From Ancylomarina euxina (GTDB taxonomy: Bacteria; Bacteroidota; Bacteroidia; Bacteroidales; Marinifilaceae), in the NCBI RefSeq assembly GCF_003863355.1, contig NZ_QQWG01000008.1:1-64000 (forward strand): a DNA stretch of 64,000 nucleotides, read 5' to 3'. How positions within the stretch are numbered: position 1 is the stretch's first letter; each line of letters starts with the position of its first letter. A program made the translations under genes and the position numbers. Below the pieces are notes generated by a model. It was not told the origin of the DNA. It searched no databases and saw nothing but the letters and a program-made list of their open reading frames with translations. Shown here one piece after another: positions 8,485 to 17,552 of the stretch.

Positions 8485-11400
8485 TTACAAAGTTACTGGT
8501 TCTGAAAATGTGGACAAAACCTCCGTTGCATGTTTAATGCTTCTTACGTTCTCAAAACTCAAACTTAACCTATGTTTCGCCTCCTTCATTTTACAAGGCA
8601 AAGCTTGTGATTGCACAAAAGCAAGTACTTTTGAAAACTGTGGAGACTGATAATAGGCCGACTGATGGTCGTTCACGAAATATAGCACCATTTTTTTCGA
8701 TTTAAGAATCAACTTCTCAATACCCAAATCCAGAGCAAACCATCTTAATCGAACAACATTAAGCAACTCAATAGATGCTTCGGGTATTTCACCAAACCTA
8801 TCTTTTAGTTGAATCGCAAAAGTTTCAATTTCTTCTTCGCTTTGAATATTATCTAACTCACGATACAAACGAATACGCTCAGATATGCTTTCTATATATG
8901 ACTCAGGGAATAGAATTTCCAAATCAGTATCAATCTGACAATCTGCAATAAAACGCTTTATTTCACCGACTTCTTGAGCTTTTTCTTCTTCAAATACATC
9001 TTTAAACTCCGTTTCCTTAAGCTCCAGGATAGCCTCATTAAGAATTCGCTGATAAGTTTCGTAACCAATATCAGAGATAAAACCACTTTGTTCTCCACCC
9101 AAAAGATTACCAGCTCCACGAATATCCAAATCTTGCATCGCAATATTAAAACCACTTCCCAGCTCAGAAAAACTCTCAATAGCACTCAAGCGTTGACGAG
9201 CTTCCTGAGTCATTGACCCCATTGGTGGAGTCAGCAAATAACAGAACGCTTTTTTATTTGATCGACCCACTCGACCACGCAACTGGTGCAATTCACTCAA
9301 TCCAAAATTCTGTCCATTATTAATGATAATGGTATTTGCATTTGGGATATCAAGACCCGATTCGATAATGGTCGTCGCAATTAATACATCGTAATCACCT
9401 CGAATAAACTCAAGCATAATCTTTTCCAATTTCGGACCATCCATTTGCCCATGAGCTACAATGGTTGAAATACCCGGAACCACGCGATGCAACATCGCTT
9501 CCACCTCATGAATATTCTGAACCCTGTTATGAATAAAAAAGACTTGACCATTTCGTTCAACCTCGTAAGTAATGGCTTCTCGAATGATATCTTCGTTAAA
9601 ATTATGAATTTCAGTGGCAATAGGGTAGCGATTTGGAGGAGGCGTATTAATAATAGATAAATCACGAGCTCCCATCAGTGAAAACTGAAGCGTACGCGGA
9701 ATAGGCGTAGCCGTTAAAGTTAAAGTATCCACATTAACTTTCATTTGCTTCAACTTCTCTTTTACTGAAACGCCAAACTTCTGCTCCTCATCAACGACTA
9801 ATAAACCCATATCCTTAAACTGAATATCTTTACCAATAATTCGATGTGTTCCAATTAAAATATCAATTTTACCTGTCTTTAAATCTTTAAGAATCTCTTT
9901 CTGATCCTTAGGTTTTCTCATTCGAGAGATATAATCAATTCGACAAGGAAAATCCTTCAATCGATCGCTAAAAGTTTTAAAGTGTTGAAATGCAAGAATG
10001 GTTGTTGGCACAAGAATAGCAACCTGCTTATTATCGGCAACCGCTTTGAATGCAGCCCGTATCGCAATCTCAGTTTTCCCAAAACCAACATCCCCACAAA
10101 CCAATCTATCCATAGGGAAAGGCGATTCCATTCCTTCTTTCACCGATTGAGTTGCCTTAACCTGATCTGGAGTATCCTCATATATAAAAGAAGCCTCGAG
10201 CTCCTGCTGCATATAACTGTCAGGACTAAACTGGAATCCTTGTTCTGCTTTCCGTTTTGAATAAAGTAGAATCAGATCCTTAGCAATGTCCTTAATCTTA
10301 GTCTTGGTTTTATCTTTCAGCTTTTGCCAGGCACCTGTTCCCAGTTTATAGATTTTGGGAGCACTACCATCTTTGCCTTTATACTTTGATATTTTATGCA
10401 AAGAATGGAGACTTACAAAAAGAATATCATCATCCTTATACACTAAGCGAATAACTTCCTGTGATTTCCCATTTGTTTCGATACGCTGCAAACCACCAAA
10501 ACGGCCAATACCATGATCGGAATGCACTATAAAATCGCCTGGATGAAGTCGATTTATTTCTTTTAAGGTAACTGTTTCTTTGGCTTTATGAACCGTTGCA
10601 TTTTTTAATTTGAACTTATGATGTCTGTCAAAAATTTGATGATCGGTATAACAAGCTATCCTAAGATCAGAATCTGAAAAACCCTGATGTAAAGTTCGAT
10701 TCACGTCAGTAAAAATGACTTCAATACCTTTATCCTCAAAAATATTGTGAATACGTTCTATCTGTTTTGGATTATCAGAAAAGATATAATTCTCAAAAGC
10801 TTTGGCATTATTATTTAATAACTCTTGACCCAGCAAATCAAAATTCTTATTGAAAGCTGGCTGTGGGCTTTGGTTGAATTGAATCATGTTTTCGGCTGGA
10901 AAATAAAACTTCTGCCCGAATTCCAAACCCTTAAAAGCATTAACCTGATCAATAAAATCAGCCCCTTGAATTAAATAATCTTGAGCGGCAACTCTATCCT
11001 CACCAAACTCAATATAAGCTTTCTTTTCAATTGTCTTTGCAAAAATCGAATTGATTCTGTCTGCGATAAAGGCAACATTCTTAATCCAGCAAATAGAATT
11101 CTTAGGTAAGAATTTGAAAAAAGAAATTCGAGCCTCATCATTCAAATTCTCTTGAATATTAGGAATGATATCAACCGTCTTCATCTTGTCTTTTGATAAC
11201 TGATTCTCGACATCGAACAAGCGAATTGAATCCACTTCCTCTCCAAAAAAGTCAATACGATATGGGTATTCATCCGAAAAAGAGAAAATATCGATAATCG
11301 AACCACGGATGGAATATTGCCCTGGTTCAACGACAAAGTCGGCTCTCTCAAATTTGTAATCAACTAATACCTCTTCGATAAACTCAGGAGACAATCTCTC

Positions 11401-11844
11401 TCCAACTGAAATCTTCAGTGTATTTTCCTCCAACTGTTCCTGACTAATCACCTTTTCAGCTATAGCCTCAGGGAAAGTCACAATATAACTTGGATACTGA
11501 TTAGAAAGCAGACGATTTAAAACCTCAGCACGAAGAATTACATTCGAATTATCAGTCGTTTCGTATTGAGCCGATCGCTTAAAGGATGATGGAAAGTATA
11601 AAACTTGTTTATCATCAATCAGAGTACACAGATCATTGTAGAAATAAGCTGCCTCTTCTTTATCGTTCAAAACAAAGACTTGAGCTCTATTATCATTAGG
11701 TAACGAAGCTGCTAAAACTGCCAAGAATGAACCTTGCAAGCCCTTTATATGAACCTTATTTTGAGATTCCTGTTCTAAAAATTTCTGGATAGTATAACGA
11801 GCGGGATGCTCATTAAATAAGTTGATAATCTGATTTAATTCCAA
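8485..11844 (-). CDS. mfd: Transcription-repair coupling factor Mfd
   Basis: 1119 aa, full length. UvrB-like N-terminal modules occupy about 1-400. The RNA polymerase interaction domain (LHPGDFIVHSDHGIGRFG) starts near 433. The SF2 translocase follows, with Walker A GDVGFGKT at 584-591 and VVDEEQKFG further on. The TRG-like and C-terminal regulatory domain completes the protein. It displaces stalled RNA polymerase and recruits UvrA to damaged DNA. The start codon is TTG at 11844, supported by an AGGAGAA ribosome binding site just upstream and by the match of the N-terminus to the family. Confidence 0.96.
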   Translation of the reverse strand: MELNQIINLFNEHPARYTIQKFLEQESQNKVHIKGLQGSFLAVLAASLPNDNRAQVFVLNDKEEAAYFYNDLCTLIDDKQVLYFPSSFKRSAQYETTDNSNVILRAEVLNRLLSNQYPSYIVTFPEAIAEKVISQEQLEENTLKISVGERLSPEFIEEVLVDYKFERADFVVEPGQYSIRGSIIDIFSFSDEYPYRIDFFGEEVDSIRLFDVENQLSKDKMKTVDIIPNIQENLNDEARISFFKFLPKNSICWIKNVAFIADRINSIFAKTIEKKAYIEFGEDRVAAQDYLIQGADFIDQVNAFKGLEFGQKFYFPAENMIQFNQSPQPAFNKNFDLLGQELLNNNAKAFENYIFSDNPKQIERIHNIFEDKGIEVIFTDVNRTLHQGFSDSDLRIACYTDHQIFDRHHKFKLKNATVHKAKETVTLKEINRLHPGDFIVHSDHGIGRFGGLQRIETNGKSQEVIRLVYKDDDILFVSLHSLHKISKYKGKDGSAPKIYKLGTGAWQKLKDKTKTKIKDIAKDLILLYSKRKAEQGFQFSPDSYMQQELEASFIYEDTPDQVKATQSVKEGMESPFPMDRLVCGDVGFGKTEIAIRAAFKAVADNKQVAILVPTTILAFQHFKTFSDRLKDFPCRIDYISRMRKPKDQKEILKDLKTGKIDILIGTHRIIGKDIQFKDMGLLVVDEEQKFGVSVKEKLKQMKVNVDTLTLTATPIPRTLQFSLMGARDLSIINTPPPNRYPIATEIHNFNEDIIREAITYEVERNGQVFFIHNRVQNIHEVEAMLHRVVPGISTIVAHGQMDGPKLEKIMLEFIRGDYDVLIATTIIESGLDIPNANTIIINNGQNFGLSELHQLRGRVGRSNKKAFCYLLTPPMGSMTQEARQRLSAIESFSELGSGFNIAMQDLDIRGAGNLLGGEQSGFISDIGYETYQRILNEAILELKETEFKDVFEEEKAQEVGEIKRFIADCQIDTDLEILFPESYIESISERIRLYRELDNIQSEEEIETFAIQLKDRFGEIPEASIELLNVVRLRWFALDLGIEKLILKSKKMVLYFVNDHQSAYYQSPQFSKVLAFVQSQALPCKMKEAKHRLSLSFENVRSIKHATEVLSTFSEPVTL

Positions 11845-11869
11845 TGTTTCTCCTTTTTTGTAATGCTCA

Positions 11870-11877
11870 CAAATTTA
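11870..11877 (-). promoter_or_regulatory. -7 promoter element of mfd-coaX
   Basis: TAAATTTG on the minus strand is an exact match to the Bacteroidota TAnnTTTG element. It predicts a leader of about 20 bases before the TTG start of mfd, which contains an AGGAGAA ribosome binding site. No clear -33 TTG lies at the expected distance. Confidence 0.45.
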
Positions 11878-11933
11878 AGGAAATTGTTTGGGAATAGATA
11901 ATTGTATCAAATTATAGCATAAGCCAGTTAACC

Positions 11934-11971
11934 TCACAAAAAAAAGCAGAGCTGTAAATTTGCTCTGCTTT
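11934..11971 (-). terminator. Rho-independent terminator of fbp
   Basis: A 10-bp stem AAAGCAGAGC/GCTCTGCTTT (11943-11952 with 11962-11971, loop of 9) is followed on the minus strand by eight T. It begins 26 bases after the fbp stop codon. Confidence 0.9.
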
Positions 11972-11996
11972 CTCTATTTTTTCAATCTAAAAAGTA

Positions 11997-13019
11997 TTAG
12001 ATATTATTAAAAAAGTCTAAAAAATCTTCAGCCTTCTTCACCATATTAAGAGATCCTGTATAAAAAGGAACACGCTGATGAATAGACTCAGGCTTGATCT
12101 TTAAAATACGACCAGTCCCATCTGTTGCTTTACCACCCGCCTGTTCAGCAATAAATGCAATAGGATTGCATTCATAAAGCAAACGCAACTTTCCGTTACT
12201 ATTTTTGCTGGTATTAGGGTAGATAAAGATCCCACCCTTCAATAAGTTTCTGTGAAAATCGGCTACTAAGGATCCAATGTATCGAGATGTATAAGGACGA
12301 TTCGTCTTTGTATCATCTTCCTGACAGTACTTAATGTACTTTTTTACACCTGCAGGAAGATTAATATAATTCCCTTCGTTAATGGAATAGATGTTTCCAT
12401 TTTTAGGCGTCTTGATATTAGGATGCGAAAGACAGAATTCGCCAATTGAAGGATCAAGCGTAAATCCATTTACACCATTACCTGTTGTATAAACAAGCAT
12501 AGTCGATGATCCATAAATCACATATCCTGCTGCAACCTGCTTGGTTCCTTCTTGCAAGAAATCTTCTTTTGTTGGCAATTCTCCTTTTTTACTTACTCGA
12601 AGGTAGATGGAAAAGATTGTTCCTATCGAAACATTCACGTCAATATTTGATGAACCATCAAGAGGATCCATACAAAAAACGTACTTGGCGTTACGTCCCA
12701 TTTCATCATCAAAAATGATAATTTCTTCATTTTCTTCAGAAGCAATTGCAGCACATTCACCACTTGCTCTCATTGCATTTATGAAATGATTATCTGCAAA
12801 AACATCTAATTTCTGTTGGTCCTCACCCTGTACATTTTGATCTCCATGGGCGCCTAAAACATCAACTAAACCTGCTTTATTTACGGCACGGTTAACAATT
12901 TTAGATGCAATCCCAAGGTGATGTAGCAAACGTGATAATTCTCCTGAAGCGTTAGGATAATCAGCCTGACGCTGAATAATGAATTGATTCAGAGTTTGAA
13001 CGTTATTGTGTTCAGTCAT
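11997..13019 (-). CDS. fbp: Class I fructose-1,6-bisphosphatase
   Basis: 340 aa. The metal- and phosphate-binding core [20 protein letters not shown] is intact, as is the preceding acidic segment ASEENEEI. The sugar-binding end [10 protein letters not shown] is present near the C-terminus. The enzyme hydrolyses fructose-1,6-bisphosphate to fructose-6-phosphate in gluconeogenesis. The length is normal for class I enzymes. It is transcribed divergently from the aspartate kinase gene across a 211-base gap and ends at its own terminator. Confidence 0.95.
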   Translation of the reverse strand: MTEHNNVQTLNQFIIQRQADYPNASGELSRLLHHLGIASKIVNRAVNKAGLVDVLGAHGDQNVQGEDQQKLDVFADNHFINAMRASGECAAIASEENEEIIIFDDEMGRNAKYVFCMDPLDGSSNIDVNVSIGTIFSIYLRVSKKGELPTKEDFLQEGTKQVAAGYVIYGSSTMLVYTTGNGVNGFTLDPSIGEFCLSHPNIKTPKNGNIYSINEGNYINLPAGVKKYIKYCQEDDTKTNRPYTSRYIGSLVADFHRNLLKGGIFIYPNTSKNSNGKLRLLYECNPIAFIAEQAGGKATDGTGRILKIKPESIHQRVPFYTGSLNMVKKAEDFLDFFNNI

Positions 13020-13175
13020 TTTTTTTGGCTTTTGGTTTGGTCTTGTTTGGTGCCATAAAGTTAATTTATTTTATTAAACCTCCTAAAGCTTATTTCAAAC
13101 GTGTGCGACGAAGATTTCTGTTAAAAAAACACAAGATGAGTTTCCCTCTGCAGTTTATTTACTACTTTCATATAT

Positions 13176-13205
13176 CGATAATCTTTATGATTATCGTTTT
13201 TTTTT
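13176..13205 (+). terminator. Terminator-like hairpin in the lysC leader (possible attenuator)
   Basis: A perfect 8-bp stem CGATAATC/GATTATCG (13176-13183 with 13189-13196, loop TTTAT) is followed on the plus strand by nine T. It ends about 25 bases before the aspartate kinase start. No plus-strand gene lies upstream within the window, so there is no obvious transcript to end except that of the kinase itself. It could be an attenuator, or a barrier to stray transcription. Confidence 0.6.
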
Positions 13206-13230
13206 ATTTTAAGATTTAATAAGGATAAGA

Positions 13231-14493
13231 ATGGATGTTTTTAAATTCGGGGGAGCCTCGGTAAACTCGGCAGAAGGTGTTCAAAATTTCTTTAAGATTG
13301 TACAATCGTATAAGAACGAGAGCCTAATTGTTGTTTCAGCCATGGGGAAAACCACCAATGCTCTGGAACAAATCGCAGATAATTTCTTTCACAAGAAAAA
13401 TGATTTGGTTCAAAAGCAATTTGAAGAAGTAAAGGCCTATCATTTCGATATAATAAAAGCTTTGTTCTCAAAAGAGAACACATTATCTGTCGCAAAAATT
13501 GATGTTTTATTCAATGATCTAAATGCCTATCTTCAAAAACCGGCATCACTAAATTATGAGTTTGAATACGATCAGATTGTAGCCTATGGAGAACTTTTAT
13601 CGACTACAATTATATCTGAATACCTACGACAAAAAGGTGTGAAAAACCAATGGGTTGATATCCGAAGATATTTGAAAACGAACGATACTTTTGGAGAGGC
13701 AAAAGTTGATTGGGAGCTATCAAGACAATTAATCCCTACTGCTTTTACTTTTCAAGATACCTTTATTTATATTACTCAAGGTTTTATTGGAGGAACCAGT
13801 TCCAATCTAACGACAACTTTAGGCCGGGAGGGTTCAGATTATACAGCTGCAATTCTTGCTAATATTCTAGATGCTCGCGAAGTTTCTATTCTCAAAGATG
13901 TTCCTGGAGTGATGAATGCTGATCCCAAATGGTTACCTGATGCAAAACAGCTTAAACGTATCTCGTATCAGGAAGCTATTGAACTTGCTTTTTTCGGAGC
14001 TAAGGTTATTCACCCAAAAACAATTCAGCCCATTCGAGAAAAGAACATACCCATGCATGTCCGTTCTTTCATCAACTTCTTTGATCAAGGAACACTTGTA
14101 AGTGAAGCTTCAATTGAAAAGTCTGCTAAAATTCCAATTTTCATTCAGAAAAAAGATCAAAGATTGATCTCGATTCGTCCAAAAGATTATTCCTTTGTTA
14201 TTGAGGAAAACCTAGGTCCGATTTTTTCAATGATAGCTAAACATCGTTTAAAAGTAAACTTGACTCAGAACTCAGCCATTAGTTTCTCACTGTGCGTTGA
14301 TAACAGTAAGAATATCGACAAGCTGATTGAATCGTTGAAGGAAAATTACGAAGTTAGATATAATGATAATTTGGAATTGATCACCATTCGTCATTACGAT
14401 AGCGATTCGATAAATCAAATGACAGAAGGGCGCAACATACTACTGGAACAGAAAAGCAGAGATACGGCTCAATATGTACTCGAGTGCAACTAA
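13231..14493 (+). CDS. lysC: Aspartate kinase (monofunctional, lysine-sensitive type)
   Basis: 420 aa. The kinase domain starts with KFGGASV, has GFIGGTSSNLTTTLGREGSD and the KDVPGVMNADPKW motif, and ends with the ELAFFGAKVIHPKTIQP segment near 250-270. An ACT-type regulatory region fills about 300-420. It phosphorylates L-aspartate, the entry step to lysine/DAP, threonine and methionine. There is no homoserine dehydrogenase fusion. The DAP branch also feeds the MurE of the dcw operon in this window. A hairpin plus T-run lies directly upstream. The gene is single and divergent from fbp. Confidence 0.93.
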   Translation: MDVFKFGGASVNSAEGVQNFFKIVQSYKNESLIVVSAMGKTTNALEQIADNFFHKKNDLVQKQFEEVKAYHFDIIKALFSKENTLSVAKIDVLFNDLNAYLQKPASLNYEFEYDQIVAYGELLSTTIISEYLRQKGVKNQWVDIRRYLKTNDTFGEAKVDWELSRQLIPTAFTFQDTFIYITQGFIGGTSSNLTTTLGREGSDYTAAILANILDAREVSILKDVPGVMNADPKWLPDAKQLKRISYQEAIELAFFGAKVIHPKTIQPIREKNIPMHVRSFINFFDQGTLVSEASIEKSAKIPIFIQKKDQRLISIRPKDYSFVIEENLGPIFSMIAKHRLKVNLTQNSAISFSLCVDNSKNIDKLIESLKENYEVRYNDNLELITIRHYDSDSINQMTEGRNILLEQKSRDTAQYVLECN

Positions 14494-14494
14494 G

Positions 14495-14513
14495 ACCAAA
14501 TTAACATCAAAAC
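14495..14513 (+). repeat. Short dispersed repeat, copy 1
   Basis: The 19 bases ACCAAATTAACATCAAAAC directly after the lysC stop recur exactly at about 32643-32661, between two genes of the redox module. Both copies are intergenic. The remainder of this 458-base gap holds an inverted repeat (TTTTCCC/GGGAAAA near 14532) and the promoter at 14762-14790. Confidence 0.5.
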
Positions 14514-14761
14514 TGCCCTTTTGTAAGCCGATATTTTCCCAAGGGAAAAACAATTCATACGAAGAAGTACTTAGGACGCTTATCAAATATGATTTTTTTT
14601 GATTAAAACGAATCGCATTTTCAAGTCATTAAAATTCCGCTCTTTTTTTTAAAAGTAGAGGTAGGAAATTTTGCTTGACGTAATGGTTCTAGCAACATGC
14701 TTTTGTATGCAGATACTTTGTATTTTTTCCAAGGCTTATAGTCTTAGGTATTCATTAGATC

Positions 14762-14790
14762 TTGTTTACAAACTTATTTTCATAAATTTG
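14762..14790 (+). promoter_or_regulatory. Probable promoter of the 107-aa gene
   Basis: TTG (14762-14764), an 18-base spacer and TAAATTTG (14783-14790), an exact TAnnTTTG element. The start of transcription would fall near 14797, leaving a leader of about 155 bases before the ATG at 14952. I could not assign a structure to that leader. Confidence 0.5.
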
Positions 14791-14951
14791 CACTGTTTAT
14801 AATAAGGTGTTGCTATGCCACTTATTTGATGGTACTAGAGCATCATTTAGTTCGACATATTAATAAGTTGTGCGAAACGACCCATGGAAAAATAATCGAA
14901 TGATATTACTAAACTACATTTAGCTACTTATTTTAATACATTACACAGAGT

Positions 14952-15275
14952 ATGACAAAATTATCATCAAGACCATCAACAGAAGCGAAAGCGCTTTCAC
15001 TTTTTTTAATGGCTTATAAAACGATAGACCCAATCTACAAGGAAAAATCTAAACGTATTAATAAACGCTGGAGCATGGTGTTATCAGATGAAATAAGCAG
15101 AGCTGAGTATAATGAAGAGGTGCTTGAAATGTTAACATCTTATGGTGGTTATGCAGAAGTTGTAGAAAAAACAGTTAGATTTTATATTGAAAAAACCGGC
15201 GAATGGCAATTACAAGGTGATGACAAATATTGCCGAGACGCTAAGGTAATTGCTGATAAAATCTTGAAAAAGTAG
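14952..15275 (+). CDS. Hypothetical protein, 107 aa
   Basis: Not recognised. The protein is soluble, charged and predicted helical, with no signal peptide, membrane segment or cysteine pair (one Cys near residue 95). It ends in a lysine-rich tail (ADKILKK). The gene has its own promoter-like element with a long leader and its own strong terminator, so it appears to be an independently expressed single gene. It sits between lysC and an SPFH-protein gene without obvious functional linkage. Confidence 0.65.
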   Translation: MTKLSSRPSTEAKALSLFLMAYKTIDPIYKEKSKRINKRWSMVLSDEISRAEYNEEVLEMLTSYGGYAEVVEKTVRFYIEKTGEWQLQGDDKYCRDAKVIADKILKK

Positions 15276-15312
15276 AAAGACTAAAAGCAAGTCTTGCCTT
15301 TTAGAACATATG

Positions 15313-15347
15313 GCCCATTCTCCACAAAAGAGTTTGGGCTTTTTTTA
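15313..15347 (+). terminator. Rho-independent terminator after the 107-aa gene
   Basis: A stem built from GCCCA/TGGGC and CTC/GAG with a two-base internal loop (about 15314-15339) is followed by eight T. It lies about 38 bases past the stop codon. Confidence 0.75.
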
Positions 15348-15582
15348 TGTCCTTCTATTTAATTCACAGGCTCCCCTGCGTTTTATCTGAGTCTTTCCAA
15401 AAACTTAGGGAAGTACCCTCAATCAGTGATTTGCCATTTCCTCATATCTGCAAATCTCCAATCGTGTAACAATTAGGTCAACTAGATTTCGCTGGTATCA
15501 CGTTCCTTAGAAGCTAAATTCAAAACCAGACGATACAAACAAAACTAATCGTACAGGAGCAACTCCAACATATATCTCTGAA

Positions 15583-15614
15583 AATGCTCTCTCACAATTT
15601 AGCAAGAGGGCATT
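15583..15614. terminator. Hairpin terminator downstream of the SPFH gene
   Basis: A 10-bp stem AATGCTCTCT/AGAGGGCATT (15583-15592 with 15605-15614, one G-T pair) lies 32 bases past the SPFH stop on the minus strand. T-rich tracts flank both sides, so it may work in both directions. The rest of the 371-base gap (15276-15646) shows nothing I can name. Confidence 0.6.
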
Positions 15615-15646
15615 ATTTTTAATAATATCTATTTATGATTCTAGCT

Positions 15647-16546
15647 TTAATTTTTCTGATGATTAGAAACAATATCTGCCCCAACCATAGCCTCCATCAC
15701 TTGTCCTTTTATGCCAATATCAGAGGTCATGAAAATGACATTTTTATTCTTCTCCCCCATGCTGATTAGCGTATCCTGATCAATAAGTTTCATTACTAAC
15801 TCAGTAGCATCTTTAATTTGCATATTAGTACCAACCGTTAAATCTTTAATCGCCTTTTCACGCCCTTTTAAAACAGCCATTTGTTGTAATGCTACACCTT
15901 CACCTTGTAATTTTTTACTTTCTTTTTCAGCTTCAGCCGCTTTGATAATTAAGATTTTATCAGCTTCACCTTTTTCTTCAGCAGCTTGTCTAAGTCTTTT
16001 CTGCTCATTAATGGCATTCATGGCACCTACAACTTTAGCGTCAGGTAAAATATCTACGACTAAAGTTTTTTTGATATCAAATCCGTAATTGGATAATAAA
16101 GAGTTAAGACCTTCCATTACTGTGTTGGCAATATGGTCTTTATTTTCGTAAACCATATCCAATTCCATCTTGGGCACTTCAGCTCTAACAGCGTCAAAAA
16201 CAAAGGATTCAATCTGCGAAGTAGAGTCTGCAAGCTCGTAAAAAGAATTCTGAATACTCTCCATATCAGCCTTAATAAGGTACTGAATAGCCACTTCAAT
16301 TTTCAAAGTCACTTTATCTTGAGTAATGGTTTCTACAGGAACACGTAGTTCTTGAATTTGTAAATTCTGAATCCCTGCAACCTGATCGATAAGTGGAATT
16401 CTAAAACTGATACCCGCTCGACGTACAGAATGAAACTTGCCTAAGCGTTGCATAATTTTAGCCTCCTTCTGGTTGACAATAATCATCGATAAGAAGAAAA
16501 ATAATATTGCGATTACGATAAAGATAATGATTAATACAGTTTCCAT
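15647..16546 (-). CDS. SPFH/Band 7 membrane protein (stomatin/HflC-like)
   Basis: 299 aa. An N-terminal membrane anchor (about 3-23) is followed by the SPFH domain (about 28-190: QKEAKIMQRLGKFHSVRRAG, VPVETITQDKVTL, and DIKKTLVVDILPD). An alanine- and glutamate-rich coiled coil follows (about 180-225, EKGEADKILIIKAAEAEKES). The family forms ring-like membrane scaffolds that organise microdomains and control proteases; the partner here is unknown and no NfeD or FtsH gene is adjacent. A hairpin terminator follows the gene. Confidence 0.9.
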   Translation of the reverse strand: METVLIIIFIVIAILFFFLSMIIVNQKEAKIMQRLGKFHSVRRAGISFRIPLIDQVAGIQNLQIQELRVPVETITQDKVTLKIEVAIQYLIKADMESIQNSFYELADSTSQIESFVFDAVRAEVPKMELDMVYENKDHIANTVMEGLNSLLSNYGFDIKKTLVVDILPDAKVVGAMNAINEQKRLRQAAEEKGEADKILIIKAAEAEKESKKLQGEGVALQQMAVLKGREKAIKDLTVGTNMQIKDATELVMKLIDQDTLISMGEKNKNVIFMTSDIGIKGQVMEAMVGADIVSNHQKN

Positions 16547-16644
16547 TTTAAAGTTTTATAAATTGATTAATAATTAGGTTTATTTTTACTATAAAATTAT
16601 ATTGGGTTAATAATTGCACATATTTTCAATACTTCATTGTCATA

Positions 16645-17241
16645 TTAAAAATCCATATCCATAGAAAAAGCGTTATAATTGTCCTTATCCTCTGAATCAT
16701 TTGAGTAGCCTAAAAATTGGGCCGTAATGGTCCAGGAGCCATGCCCTAGTATTTTTGATATCCACCTTTTAGCTTCGCTTGTAAAATCTTTCAATTCTAA
16801 ATATTTAATACAAAAAGTTTTTAAAAAACTATCGGACGAAAGATTCTGATAAGGTATTTCATACTTTGTAAAAAGCAATTTGACTTGCTTATTGACATAT
16901 TGTGAGGACAAAACCTGCTTGCCACTGTTGTTTAAAAATATATATTGATCCAGCTCTGCAGACCCCAATTTGATATAAATCCTACGAATGAGATTTCGAA
17001 TATCATCTACGATAAAGATGGTCCTGACCTTGCTTTTATCTTTTATTTCGAAAGATTCCTTATTAAGGACATCCTCCCAACGAAGAGTTAATATGCTCTT
17101 TAATCTAAGACCAAAAAAACATCCAAAAGCAACAATTAGAGCTATTTTGTATTTCTTATCCAATTCTAGCTTTTGAATAGTAATTGGAATGTATCTCCAA
17201 TCAATATGTTCAGATTTTGATATATCTCCTTTTAGTGTCAT
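16645..17241 (-). CDS. Tyrosine-recombinase-like protein with degenerate active site
   Basis: 198 aa, equivalent to the catalytic domain of a tyrosine recombinase without the N-terminal core-binding domain. Box I is present (FGLRLKSILTLRWEDV, containing the first Arg) and so is a Lys-containing beta-hairpin (KDKSKVRTIFI). The expected HxxR of box II is replaced (SSDSFLKTFC), and the region that normally ends with the nucleophilic Tyr reads LGHGSWTITAQFLGY, with Phe where the Tyr is expected and a Tyr three residues later. It may be a domesticated or inactive relative. No att-like repeats or other mobile genes are adjacent. Confidence 0.65.
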   Translation of the reverse strand: MTLKGDISKSEHIDWRYIPITIQKLELDKKYKIALIVAFGCFFGLRLKSILTLRWEDVLNKESFEIKDKSKVRTIFIVDDIRNLIRRIYIKLGSAELDQYIFLNNSGKQVLSSQYVNKQVKLLFTKYEIPYQNLSSDSFLKTFCIKYLELKDFTSEAKRWISKILGHGSWTITAQFLGYSNDSEDKDNYNAFSMDMDF

Positions 17242-17518
17242 CCTCTCTTCTTACTTGTAATTCCTTATGTGAAGTTAAATAAATAGTTTCAATAAACAAA
17301 TATTTATATCAAAAGTGAAACTTTTTCTTTTATTTTACACTCATCTAAAAACCAATTTAAGCTTGGGATATCATGTACCGAATTCTATGCCTAAGCCATA
17401 TTCGCATAATGACAAAATTTACAGAAATTTTGATAGTTATGAAAATCCTTTAATTTATGTGATTTTCTTCTGCTTTTTGTGTAAGGCTATATCAGGACGA
17501 GACAGTAAAAAAGAAAAA

Positions 17519-17549
17519 GGGAAAAGACTTAAACATCTTTTCCCTTTTT
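17519..17549. terminator. Bidirectional terminator at the end of the terpenoid cluster
   Basis: A 9-bp stem GGGAAAAGA/TCTTTTCCC (17519-17527 with 17536-17544) has T-rich tracts on both strands. On the minus strand it lies 8 bases after the stop of the cyclase gene and ends the 27-kb cluster. The remaining gap (17242-17518) holds no gene I can support. Confidence 0.8.
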
Positions 17550-17552
17550 TCT

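Noticed and set aside
13025-13219. 64-codon Lys/Arg- and Phe-rich frame upstream of lysC
   Set aside because: It covers the divergent promoter region and the hairpin with T-run, so it is unlikely to be a gene; kept only as part of the attenuator speculation.
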